Of a DNA stretch of 64,000 bases, positions 8,678 through 15,691 are shown one piece after another. A program made the position numbers and the translations under genes. This stretch comes from Clostridia bacterium (lineage in GTDB: Bacteria > Bacillota > Clostridia > UMGS1883): positions 1-64,000 of the forward strand of contig JAFVPB010000053.1 of the NCBI GenBank assembly GCA_017505525.1, read 5' to 3'. The first letter of the stretch is position 1; every line of letters begins with the position of its first letter. Under the pieces are notes generated by a model, which searched no databases, was not told the origin of the DNA, and saw only the letters and a list, made by a program, of their open reading frames with translations.

Positions 8678-8846
8678 AGCTAAATTCGCGTTCCGCGAGG
8701 TAAATTGAGCAAGCTCAGCTAAATTGCCTGCGGCAGCTAAATGTGCTACGCACGCTGAAAGCGAATTTAATTTAGCTACTCCAAAGGAGTTATTTAGCTA
8801 TTGCGAAGCAATAATTTCGCTTTGCAGCTTGCTGCAAAATTTAGCC
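8678..8846. repeat. Mini-hairpin array 1 (AGCTAAATT linkers)
   Basis: Non-coding. Tiny hairpins alternate with a conserved linker. Left half: linker AGCTAAATT (8678, 8717; variants AGGTAAATT at 8698 and GCTAAAT at 8736) with CGCG-ttc-CGCG (8687-8697), GAGC-aa-GCTC (8707-8716), TGCC-tgc-GGCA (8725-8735), GTGC-tac-GCAC (8743-8753). Right half: the linker appears as its reverse complement, AATTTAGCT (8769, 8792, 8837), with ACTCC-aaa-GGAGT (8778-8790), ATTGC-gaa-GCAAT (8800-8812), TTTGCAGC-tt-GCTGCAAA (8821-8838). TAAATTCGC (8681-8689) and GCGAATTTA (8761-8769) could close a stem around the left half. The stems differ while linkers and loop type are kept. I do not recognise the element. Confidence 0.85.
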
Positions 8847-8884
8847 AAATCACTTTGCATCATTATTGTTCTGACTTGCCAGTT

Positions 8885-8919
8885 AAAAACCGCTTAACCA
8901 ATAGGGTTAGGCGGTTTTT
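8885..8919 (+). terminator. Terminator-like hairpin
   Basis: AAAAACCGCTTAACC (8885-8899) pairs with GGTTAGGCGGTTTTT (8905-8919), with one G-T mismatch-type pair. It has A and T runs on both sides, so it could stop transcription in either direction between arrays 1 and 2. Confidence 0.65.
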
Positions 8920-8934
8920 ACGTTTGCTTGCAAC

Positions 8935-9072
8935 ATAGAGGAGATTCGAACCCTGAGAGGGCAACGAGCGTTAAGAAAACGATTGATAATCGTTTTTAGC
9001 GAAGTTGGTGCGCAGACGGGTACTGCAAGCAAGGCTTGCGGTCGTCAAGCAGGGAAGATGCAAAGCATCTGT
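8935..9072. other. Non-coding spacer with decayed hairpins
   Basis: No gene is supported. The stretch holds several small inverted repeats: an AAAACGAT/ATCGTTTT pair (about 8977-8997), GCAAG...CTTGC (about 9024-9039) and AGATGC-aaa-GCATCT (9056-9070). At 8944-8956 the minus strand reads GGGTTCGAATCTC, like the T-arm of a tRNA, but no matching cloverleaf can be drawn. It may be a remnant of another tRNA or array module. Confidence 0.4.
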
Positions 9073-9120
9073 TCTCCGATGGCTCACCAGAAAAAAGCAC
9101 TTCTTCGGAAGTGCTTTTTT
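9073..9120 (+). repeat. tRNA-Lys 3'-end copy plus UUCG terminator
   Basis: Bases 9073-9096 repeat exactly the last 17 bases of tRNA-Lys and the next seven (8619-8642), including the CCA. The rest of the tRNA is absent, so this is not a functional gene. A terminator follows at once: AAAAAAGCACTTC, loop TTCG, GAAGTGCTTTTTT (9091-9120), a C-UUCG-G tetraloop hairpin. The same order (tRNA end, terminator, array) is seen at the genuine tRNA-Lys. Confidence 0.85.
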
Positions 9121-9299
9121 CAACGAAATAAATCCTTTCAGGATTCGTGAAATGCACTTCGTGCGTGAAATATTGCTACGCAATGTGAAATACGCCTTGC
9201 GGCGTGTGGATTTATTTCATTTCACAGAAAACGAAGTTTTCTATTTCACAATTTACGAAGTAAATTATTTCACATCGAGCTTTAAGCGAGATATTTCAC
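9121..9299. repeat. Mini-hairpin array 2 (GTGAAAT linkers)
   Basis: Same plan as array 1 with different sequence. Left half: ATCCT-ttc-AGGAT (9132-9144), then GTGAAAT linkers at 9147, 9165 and 9185 with GCAC-ttc-GTGC (9154-9164), ATTGC-tac-GCAAT (9172-9184) and ACGCC-ttgc-GGCGT (9192-9205). Right half: linkers inverted to ATTTCAC (9219, 9243, 9267, 9293) around AGAAAAC-gaa-GTTTTCT (9226-9242), AATTTAC-gaa-GTAAATT (9250-9266) and an imperfect hairpin at 9274-9292. GAAATAAATCC (9125-9135) and GGATTTATTTC (9208-9218) are perfect complements able to close the left half. Not coding: the open frame here is a by-product of the repeats. Confidence 0.88.
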
Positions 9300-9318
9300 T
9301 AAAAATATATGTCATCTA

Positions 9319-9368
9319 AACCATTCGGCTCACCAAAACAGAAAAGACACCTATGTGGTGTCTTTTTT
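9319..9368 (+). repeat. Third tRNA-end-like sequence plus terminator
   Basis: GGCTCACCA at 9327-9335 matches the 3' end of tRNA-Lys for nine bases. It is followed by a terminator, AAAAGACACC (9342-9351), loop TATGT, GGTGTCTTTT (9357-9366), and then array 3. The match is short, but its position repeats the module order seen twice upstream. Confidence 0.6.
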
Positions 9369-9384
9369 AAAATTCGACTGATGG

Positions 9385-9530
9385 CGAACTAAATGCATAA
9401 AAGTATGCTAAATTGACCTACAGTTAGATAATGGCAAATTTAATTTAACCACTCCAAAGGAGTTACTTAACTATTGCGAAGAAATGATTTCGCGTTGCCA
9501 CTTGTTGCAAAATTTAGTTGAAACAAACTT
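9385..9530. repeat. Mini-hairpin array 3, decayed relative of array 1
   Basis: Bases 9435-9523 align with 8763-8848 of array 1: CAAATTTAATTTAACC, ACTCC-aaa-GGAGT (9451-9463), then ATTGC-gaa-GAAAT and GCCAC-tt-GTTGC, which correspond to array 1 hairpins but have lost base pairs. Linkers are also worn (TTAACT, TTTAGTTG). The left half (9385-9430) keeps only traces such as CTAAATGCATaaaagtATGCTAAATT. It reads as an older copy no longer under selection for pairing. Confidence 0.7.
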
Positions 9531-9554
9531 GAACCTAAACCATTAATCTAATTC

Positions 9555-9584
9555 AAAAAGACTATTCTTCGGAATAGTCTTTTT
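9555..9584 (-). terminator. UUCG bidirectional terminator
   Basis: AAAAAGACTATTC (9555-9567), loop TTCG, GAATAGTCTTTTT (9572-9584). It lies just past the stop of the minus-strand AraC gene and also closes the array region in the plus direction. Confidence 0.9.
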
Positions 9585-9591
9585 GCTATGT

Positions 9592-10380
9592 TTACCTGTG
9601 GCAAGCTTTTTTGTATTGTGATGGTGTTTGCGAAAAATACTTTTTAAAGCACCGACAAAATGTATTTAGAGAATTATATCCGGATTCATATGCTATTTCT
9701 GTAAGACTTTTTTCGGTTGTTCGTATCTGAGATGCTGCAAATTCAGAACGAATAGCGCTTAAATATGTTCTAAATGGGATTTTTAGCTGATCAGAAAATA
9801 AATGTGCGATGTAGGAGGGGTGATAGCCAAAGACTTTAGAAAGATGGCTGATTGACAGGTCTTCTTTAAAATTTGAGTCTATATATGCTATAACTCTTGA
9901 TGGCAACTCTAAATCTCCTTGTGTAGGTGCAAGGTCAAGAACACTCAACAAATTAGATAGTATTATATAAGTCCATCCAATCATTTCTGTATCACTATTT
10001 TGTAAGGCAAGATTTCTAAAAGCCAGGGTTGTATTTTCTGAAATCAAGTTCGCGTCGATAAATGGATTAATGGGGTGTTTTGTTAAAATATCAGGCAGGT
10101 TCTCGGCTAATAATTTAGTGTTACATATTAATGCTATGATTTCCGTAGATTCATTGCGTGTTTGGTCGTATTCTATGTATTCGTGGACAATATTTGGAAA
10201 AATTATGATAGCATCCCCGGTTTTTAACGTGTAAATCTTTTCTCCCACCTTCACATTTTGCAGTCCTGAAAGGCAAAACGCAATTTCAAGTTGATTGTGA
10301 AAATGAGTAGGGAAGTTATAAGTCTCTTTTCTGTGGGATATAAAAATTTTTTTTTGTTTTTTTTCAAAATAAGGACACAC
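9592..10380 (-). CDS. AraC-family transcriptional regulator
   Basis: About 262 residues. The N-terminal half is a cupin-like ligand pocket (THFHNQLEIAFCLSG, GDAIIIFPNIVHEY). The C-terminal 100 residues carry two helix-turn-helix motifs (LSISHLSKVFGYHPSYIAHL and SLTEIAYESGYNSLNTFCRC) and end in PSQYKK, as in AraC/XylS activators. An ATG at 10419 lies only a few bases after a minus-strand TATAAT (10427-10422), so translation more likely starts at GTG 10380, which has GAGG seven bases upstream. It is divergent from the permuted GH3 gene and is its likely regulator. Confidence 0.82.
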   Translation of the reverse strand: MCPYFEKKQKKIFISHRKETYNFPTHFHNQLEIAFCLSGLQNVKVGEKIYTLKTGDAIIIFPNIVHEYIEYDQTRNESTEIIALICNTKLLAENLPDILTKHPINPFIDANLISENTTLAFRNLALQNSDTEMIGWTYIILSNLLSVLDLAPTQGDLELPSRVIAYIDSNFKEDLSISHLSKVFGYHPSYIAHLFSDQLKIPFRTYLSAIRSEFAASQIRTTEKSLTEIAYESGYNSLNTFCRCFKKYFSQTPSQYKKACHR

Positions 10381-10479
10381 AATAATCCCTCGCAATCTTT
10401 TATATACAAATAATAACATATATTATAGTAAATTGCAACATAAAAGCATATTTTGGTGAATGTTTTGTAGTATTGTGGC

Positions 10480-10507
10480 TTGAAGCAGATTCTGTATGTG
10501 ATATAAT
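10480..10507 (+). promoter_or_regulatory. Promoter of the permuted GH3 gene
   Basis: TTGAAG (10480-10485), a 16-base spacer and TATAAT (10502-10507), 23 bases before the ATG at 10531. Confidence 0.65.
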
Positions 10508-10530
10508 CAAGAAAAGGAGTGATTTATAAT

Positions 10531-12876
10531 ATGGAAAAGTGGGCGAGAATTAAATACCAGCCATGTCTACCATTAGGTGACAATAACTCAAAAATAACAG
10601 GATGCGAAAAACACATACAATTATCAAGAGAGGCTGCCTGTGAGGGTACCGTTCTTTTGAAAAACAATGGTGACATTTTACCACTAAAAACAGGAACAAA
10701 GGTTGCAATTTTTGGTAAAGCACAAATAGATTATGTTAAAGGTGGCGGCGGAAGTGGAAATATTTTCTGCGAATATGTAAGAAATATATATGAGGGGCTG
10801 TCCTTAAAAAAAGAGAAAATAGAAACATCCTACGAGACAACCTTTAAATATAAGGTGGAAATTTTTGATAAACTTTCACTTTACTATAAAAGTTATGTGG
10901 AAGAAATATATAGAGCCGGCGGACAAAACGGAAGATTTGATGAAGCAGAAATTCCGGAAAACCTACTCGAAGAAGCAAAGATGTTTACAGATACTGCAAT
11001 AATCACAATTAATCGTTACTCGTCAGAACGTTATGACCGACACAACGATGGGACAGATCCTTATTTTGTTCTGAGTGAAAAAGAAAAAACTATGGTTAAA
11101 ACGGTGTGCGATAGTTTTGAAAATGTAGTTGTTTTAATTAATTCAGGTGCTATGATTGATACATCGTGGTTTGCTGATAACGATAGGATTAAGGCTGCCT
11201 TAATGATATGGCAAGGCGGTATGGAGGGAGGTCTTGCAGCAGCTGATATACTTGTTGGGGAGGTTAATCCATCGGGAAAATTTGTTGATACATGCGCCAG
11301 AAATTTTGACGATTATCCGTCGTCGGCAGGGTTTCATGAATCTGAGGACTATGTGAAATATACAGAAGATATTTTTATAGGGTATAGATATTTTGAGACA
11401 GTTCCCGGAATGAGGGAGCGAGTTGTTTATCCGTTTGGATACGGGCTATCTTACACAAAATTTGAAACTTCAAATGTGACTGCATATAACACCGGGGAAA
11501 AGATTATGGTAATGGCTGACGTTAAAAATGTTGGTGACCGAAGCGGAAAGGAGGTTATACAGGTATATTATGGAGCACCTGAAGGCAAAATCACAAAGCC
11601 TGCCCGAGAACTGTGTGCATTTTCTAAAACTAAACTTTTAGCACCCGGAGAAACCGAAACACTGATAATGAGTTTTGATATAAACGATATGGCATCCTAT
11701 GATGATATGGGCGATATAGAAAAATCTGCTTATGTAATGGAGGCAGGGGAATATAAAATATATGTTGGCGGCAATGTTCGCGATGCAAAAGAAATTGAAT
11801 TTAAATATGTGCTTGAAGAAAATAAGATTTGCCAAAAACTTACAGAATATTGTAAACCTACAAAACTCAGAAAGAGATTAACTGCAACAGGTGAATATAT
11901 AGAAGTTCCTGATACAGAGTATATACCCAAAAAATTTGAGTGTACATATGAGTGTGATAAAAAAATTCCTGCTGAGGGAGAGGCGAAAAAACAACTAATA
12001 GATGTTGTAAATGGAGAAATATCTCTCGATGAGTTCATTTCGCAACTGACCGACGATGAACTTTTGGGATTGTTGGTTGGTCAGAAAAGCACAGGTGTTG
12101 CCATTACCGACGGCATGGGTAATCTGCCTGAATATGGTATTCCGTCACCGATGACAGCGGATGGACCGGCGGGAGTTCGTATAAGACCGATCACCGGAAT
12201 CAAGACAACTGCATTTCCTGTTGCAACAATGCTTGCTTGCACATGGAATACAGATATTCTAAAGCGTATTGGTGTCGCAGGGGCTTTGGAAGTTAAGGAA
12301 AACAATCTCTCTATGTGGTTGACTCCTGCCCTTAATATTCATCGCAGTCCACTATGCGGAAGAAACTTTGAATATTATTCTGAAGATCCGTTCTTATCGG
12401 GTAAAATGGCGGCTGCTATGGTAAGAGGTATCCAGTCTCAGGGGATTGTCGCGACACCAAAGCATTTTGCTTGTAATAATAAAGAAACTAATCGTAAAGA
12501 ATCGAACTCTATTTTATCCGAAAGAGCATTGCGTGAAATTTACTTAAAAGGTTTTGAAATTTGTGTAAAAGAAAGCGACCCTAAGCTTATTATGACGGCA
12601 TACAATATGGTAAATGATGTGAGAGTATCGGAAAATGCAGAATTGATTACAGGAATTTTAAGAGATGAATGGGGATTTAAAGGACTTGTAACAACGGATT
12701 GGCATAATACTGCCGAAAAAGGTGCAGAGGTTACAGCCGGTAATGATATCCGTATGCCTTCTGATTCCAATGACAGAAAACACAGATATATAGATACAAT
12801 TTCGGTTAAAAATACAAGAAACGAACTTGCAATCTGTGTAAAGAGACTTCTTGAGTTGATTTTGTGGCTCGAATAG
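10531..12876 (+). CDS. GH3 beta-glucosidase with reversed domain order
   Basis: 781 residues, no signal peptide. The order is inverted relative to common GH3 enzymes: the alpha/beta sandwich usually at the C-terminus comes first (EGTVLLKNNGDILPL near residue 40, WQGGMEGGLAAADILVGEVN), then a fibronectin-III-like domain (GKEVIQVYYGAPEGK, about residues 320-410), then the TIM barrel. The barrel holds KHFACNNKE (K644, H645) and TTDW with the probable nucleophile D723. This permuted layout is known from some ruminal beta-glucosidases. Substrate specificity is not evident. I chose ATG 10531 because AAGGAG at 10514-10519 overlaps an upstream in-frame GTG. Confidence 0.88.
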   Translation: MEKWARIKYQPCLPLGDNNSKITGCEKHIQLSREAACEGTVLLKNNGDILPLKTGTKVAIFGKAQIDYVKGGGGSGNIFCEYVRNIYEGLSLKKEKIETSYETTFKYKVEIFDKLSLYYKSYVEEIYRAGGQNGRFDEAEIPENLLEEAKMFTDTAIITINRYSSERYDRHNDGTDPYFVLSEKEKTMVKTVCDSFENVVVLINSGAMIDTSWFADNDRIKAALMIWQGGMEGGLAAADILVGEVNPSGKFVDTCARNFDDYPSSAGFHESEDYVKYTEDIFIGYRYFETVPGMRERVVYPFGYGLSYTKFETSNVTAYNTGEKIMVMADVKNVGDRSGKEVIQVYYGAPEGKITKPARELCAFSKTKLLAPGETETLIMSFDINDMASYDDMGDIEKSAYVMEAGEYKIYVGGNVRDAKEIEFKYVLEENKICQKLTEYCKPTKLRKRLTATGEYIEVPDTEYIPKKFECTYECDKKIPAEGEAKKQLIDVVNGEISLDEFISQLTDDELLGLLVGQKSTGVAITDGMGNLPEYGIPSPMTADGPAGVRIRPITGIKTTAFPVATMLACTWNTDILKRIGVAGALEVKENNLSMWLTPALNIHRSPLCGRNFEYYSEDPFLSGKMAAAMVRGIQSQGIVATPKHFACNNKETNRKESNSILSERALREIYLKGFEICVKESDPKLIMTAYNMVNDVRVSENAELITGILRDEWGFKGLVTTDWHNTAEKGAEVTAGNDIRMPSDSNDRKHRYIDTISVKNTRNELAICVKRLLELILWLE

Positions 12877-12939
12877 AATTAAAAAGTGGCTGTAAATTTT
12901 TGAACAGAACCAGTAAAAACAGACAATAGAAAAAAAGAG

Positions 12940-12975
12940 CCTCCTATGGTATAATGAAACCAAAACCATAGGAGG
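12940..12975 (+). promoter_or_regulatory. Hairpin hiding the transposase ribosome binding site
   Basis: CCTCCTATGGT (12940-12950) and ACCATAGGAGG (12965-12975) form a perfect 11-base-pair stem whose 3' arm contains the AGGAGG ribosome binding site of the ATG at 12984. A TATAAT (12950-12955) overlaps the loop side, so a transcript starting there would begin in the loop and lack the 5' arm, while read-through transcripts from outside would fold and block translation. This would be the fold-back protection known for several insertion sequences. The -35 region is poor. Confidence 0.6.
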
Positions 12976-12983
12976 TATTTTTT

Positions 12984-13220
12984 ATGCCCAGAAGTTACAG
13001 ACATATAAAAGAATATGAAAAAGAGATATTAGAACTAAAATCGCAGGGATTAACAGAAGGAGAAATAGGAAAACAAACTGATGCGGTATTTTCTCTCGCT
13101 CACCGAAAGGAAGTGAAAACAAGCGTAAAATATATGGTAATTTACCGTCATAAAGACCAGTATTCAATTAGTGAAATGTGTCGGTTCTTCAATGTATCGC
13201 GAATGGACATACCTGCATAG
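12984..13220 (+). pseudogene. IS3-family transposase fragment
   Basis: A 78-residue open frame made by in-frame joining of the OrfA start and a piece of OrfB after an internal deletion. It keeps the N-terminal helix-turn-helix-like segment of OrfA but no catalytic residues. It has a good start signal (AGGAGG, eight-base spacing), so a small peptide could still be made. No function can be assigned. Confidence 0.7.
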
Positions 13221-13309
13221 GATTTGCCATTAGCAAATAAAATGCGAAGGAAGATGAGAAAAAAGAGTATTATATTTTGGAGTTTACACAAAACGGGGAA
13301 ATACCCCTG

Positions 13310-14068
13310 TTATGACTTCCTTTTGAATTCTGAAGGGGTTGCTTTTGTGACACTTCTGAAAACCTTTCTAAAATGATTTTCAGAATTAAAGCCAACAAGT
13401 CTGCTTATCGTTGAAATAGAGTAGTTGCTATTTTCCAAGTATTTTATTGCATTATTAATTTTGATTGAATTCAAAAAATTAACAGGTGTTTGCCCTAATT
13501 CTTTTTGAAACAAGTGGTAAAGAGTAGACTCGCTAACACAACAGTTTTTTGCTAAATCAGAAATAGAAAATTTATTATTCCAATTATTGGTTATGAATTC
13601 AATCGCTGTTTGCAGAGTTTTATCGAATGAAATATATGATTGCGCCATTTGAGGAAGCATTTTTTGCAACAGTTTATAAAACAATGAATACGCTTCCAAT
13701 TCTTTAATATAGTCGACTGACAATAGATTTGCTATTTCTATCAGGTCATTCTTGAATTCTTTATCGCAATTAATAATTTGCGGTTCATATAAAAACTGTT
13801 CGTAGTGCATAAAACAACTTACATAAATTACCTCAATTTCAGGGTTTCCCTGCCACTCAGAATAACAATAAATGTTCTCCGGAATAAATACGATATCTCC
13901 TTCTTTTACGGTGAGTTTTTTATTTAGATAGATATATGTTCCGTTACCTTTTATTATAATTCCTATTCGGGTTTTTCTTTGGTTGCTATTCCCACGGCAA
14001 AAATGATAATTATTAAATATATGCTTTGATGTGGAAAGTTCCGATATATATATTTTTTGGGACTGCAT
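13310..14068 (-). CDS. AraC-family transcriptional regulator
   Basis: 252 residues. The N-terminal cupin-like half (GNGTYIYLNKKLTVKEGDIV, FIPENIYCYS) precedes a two-HTH DNA-binding half (FSISDLAKNCCVSESTLYHL and SISTISRLVGFNSENHFRKV) ending TPSEFKRKS. GGAGGTG upstream supports the start. It is transcribed divergently from the eight-gene operon starting at 14188, with about 120 bases between them, and probably activates it in response to a pathway substrate. A short GGGG/CCCC hairpin followed by TTTT downstream on the minus strand may be its terminator. Confidence 0.9.
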   Translation of the reverse strand: MQSQKIYISELSTSKHIFNNYHFCRGNSNQRKTRIGIIIKGNGTYIYLNKKLTVKEGDIVFIPENIYCYSEWQGNPEIEVIYVSCFMHYEQFLYEPQIINCDKEFKNDLIEIANLLSVDYIKELEAYSLFYKLLQKMLPQMAQSYISFDKTLQTAIEFITNNWNNKFSISDLAKNCCVSESTLYHLFQKELGQTPVNFLNSIKINNAIKYLENSNYSISTISRLVGFNSENHFRKVFRSVTKATPSEFKRKS

Positions 14069-14130
14069 CTTTTTTACACCTCCGGCACAGTATAATTGCA
14101 GAATAGTTACTTTTTTTACAGTATATCATA

Positions 14131-14159
14131 TTGAACCGGTTTTTACAAGCTGATATAAT
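14131..14159 (+). promoter_or_regulatory. Promoter of the eight-gene oxidoreductase operon
   Basis: TTGAAC (14131-14136), 17-base spacer, TATAAT (14154-14159). The palindrome AACCGGTT (14133-14140) overlaps the -35 box and may be part of a regulator site. The first gene starts 29 bases after the -10 box, behind AGGAGG. Confidence 0.75.
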
Positions 14160-14187
14160 AAAATAAAAAATGCTAGGAGGATTAACT

Positions 14188-14910
14188 ATGGAATTTCAAA
14201 ATAAAACCGTCATAATTACAGGAGCATCTGCCGGAATTGGCAAGGCGACTGCCATCGAATTTGCAAAAAATGGAGCAAATGTATGTATTGTTGATATTAA
14301 TGCCGAAGGACTTAGTACAACTACCGAGGAAATCAAATCAATTGGAGCAAATGTATCATCGTACATTTGTGATGTGAGCGATGAACAAAGAGTTCAAGAG
14401 ATAACACAGGAAATTATTAACCAATATGGCAGAATTGATATATTGGTTAATAATGCAGGAATTTGGAAAATGTGGAAGCCATTTATAGAAACAACGAGTG
14501 ACGAATGGAAGAAAAAATTAAACGTAAATATTTTAGGTTTAATGTATTTTACCCATGAGGTTCTTCCTAATATGATAGAAAACTCTTATGGTAGAATCAT
14601 TAATATCGGTTCAGTTGCGGGCGTGTATGGTAATGCGCTTATGGCTGATTACTCAATGACAAAAGGTGCAGTAAGCTCGTTTACAAAAGCACTGGCAAAA
14701 GAGGTTGCTGACAAAGGAATCACAGTAAACAATGTTGTTCCCGGAAGTGTAAGAAACGAAGGAATAAAAGCTGAAACAGATTTGTGTTATATGGGAAGAA
14801 ATGGAGAACTGGAAGAATATGCATACTTAATTTGCTTTTTAGCCAGCGACAAGGCGGCATATATATCAGGGCAAGATTATCGAATTGATGGCTGCAGAAA
14901 GAAAAATTAA
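14188..14910 (+). CDS. Short-chain dehydrogenase/reductase (SDR)
   Basis: A 240-residue classical SDR, NAD(P)-dependent and cytoplasmic. It has TGASAGIGKA (cofactor loop), DILVNNAGIW, and a catalytic Tyr-Lys pair in YSMTK, with the catalytic serine in NIGSVAG. The C-terminus SGQDYRIDGCRKKN is an altered form of the usual GG(F/Y)xVDGG ending. Such enzymes oxidise sugar or polyol hydroxyls. It is the first gene of an operon with another SDR, a DHQase-like enzyme, an SGNH hydrolase, a Gfo/Idh enzyme, two MDR dehydrogenases and an MBL-fold hydrolase. AGGAGG eight bases upstream sets the start. Specificity is unknown. Confidence 0.88.
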   Translation: MEFQNKTVIITGASAGIGKATAIEFAKNGANVCIVDINAEGLSTTTEEIKSIGANVSSYICDVSDEQRVQEITQEIINQYGRIDILVNNAGIWKMWKPFIETTSDEWKKKLNVNILGLMYFTHEVLPNMIENSYGRIINIGSVAGVYGNALMADYSMTKGAVSSFTKALAKEVADKGITVNNVVPGSVRNEGIKAETDLCYMGRNGELEEYAYLICFLASDKAAYISGQDYRIDGCRKKN

Positions 14911-14923
14911 AGGAGAGAACAAT

Positions 14924-15688
14924 ATGGCTTTTACAGGAAAAACAGCGATTTCAACAGGAGCAGCATCAGGAATGGGACTTTTATTCGCACAAAATTTTGC
15001 GAATCTTGGGGGAAATGTTGTATTATGCGATGTTAATAAAGAAGTTCTGAACAAATGCGTCGGGGAAATCAATGCAAAAGGCAAAGGAAAAGCCATCGGT
15101 GTGATATGCGATGTTCGTGATTATCAGCAGGTGTGCCGTGCAAGAGATGAAGCGGTAGAAACATTTGGCAGTATTGATTTTATGTGCAATTTTGCAGGTG
15201 GTACTGCTGTGCGCATGCAAAATGTTGAAAGAGAAAAGTACCCTGAGTTTCCTGATGTTCCAATTGATGTTTTCGATTGGGGAATAGACGTAAACTTGAA
15301 AGGACCGTTTTATTTTGCGCACGCTGTGATGAAACAAATGAGAGAACAAAAAAGTGGTCTTATTATCAACATCGGTTCAATTACGGGGCAAGAAGGCGAC
15401 GGATACGGAATGGATTATCCGACATCAAAAGCAGGGCTTATGTTTGGACTTACAAAATCCATTGCACAATATGGTGCACAATATGGTATACGTTGCGTAT
15501 GTGTTTCACCCGGGCCTGTGTTGACGCGCGCTGCTATGGCAAATATGAAGACCTTGCTTGGGCGAGCAGCCGAGCCACAGGAGATTATAGATTTAATTCT
15601 GTTTATAGCATCTGATAAAGGTCAGTTTATAAATGGCGAAAACATAATGATTGATGGTGGCAGAAATGCTGCCGGCAGGAGGTGCTGA
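14924..15688 (+). CDS. Short-chain dehydrogenase/reductase (SDR)
   Basis: 254 residues, second SDR of the operon, 13 bases after the first. Cofactor loop STGAASGMGLLFA, an acidic LCDVNKE after the second strand (suggesting NAD preference), NIGSITG and YPTSKAG with the catalytic Tyr and Lys. In place of the usual NNAG it has CNFAGG. The ending NGENIMIDGGRNAAG is typical. AAAGGAGAG before ATG 14924 sets the start. It differs enough from its neighbour to be a separate step rather than a recent duplicate. Confidence 0.88.
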   Translation: MAFTGKTAISTGAASGMGLLFAQNFANLGGNVVLCDVNKEVLNKCVGEINAKGKGKAIGVICDVRDYQQVCRARDEAVETFGSIDFMCNFAGGTAVRMQNVEREKYPEFPDVPIDVFDWGIDVNLKGPFYFAHAVMKQMREQKSGLIINIGSITGQEGDGYGMDYPTSKAGLMFGLTKSIAQYGAQYGIRCVCVSPGPVLTRAAMANMKTLLGRAAEPQEIIDLILFIASDKGQFINGENIMIDGGRNAAGRRC

Positions 15689-15691
15689 CAT

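Larger units (their letters stand above)
12890..13300 (+). mobile_element. IS3-family insertion sequence remnant
   Basis: A short relic. ATG 12984 opens MPRSYRHIKEYEKEILELKS, like the N-terminus of IS3-family OrfA; after about 32 residues it jumps to sequence like the start of OrfB (VKYMVIYRHKDQYSISEMC, RFFNVSR) and stops at 13218-13220. Beyond the stop, translation still reads DLPLANKM, as in OrfB. Most of OrfA and nearly all of OrfB, including the DDE catalytic core, are missing, and I see no right terminal repeat. It is therefore inactive. The boundaries given are approximate. Confidence 0.7.

Noticed and set aside
8754-8770. A catabolite (cre-like) site resembling TGAAAGCGAATTTA
   Set aside because: It is the centre of hairpin array 1 and its bases are explained by the array's closing stem; no promoter lies nearby.
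8940-8970. A minus-strand tRNA suggested by GGGTTCGAATCTC
   Set aside because: Only the T-arm-like bases fit; no acceptor, D-arm or anticodon arm can be paired around them.
8678-9299. Reading the hairpin arrays as a CRISPR array
   Set aside because: Units are 16-24 bases, the linker inverts midway, the intervening bases are self-complementary rather than random spacers, and no cas gene is present.
9005-9319. A 104-codon open frame across the second hairpin array
   Set aside because: It runs through a tRNA-end copy, a terminator and inverted repeats; its protein is a translation of the repeats and it has no ribosome binding site.
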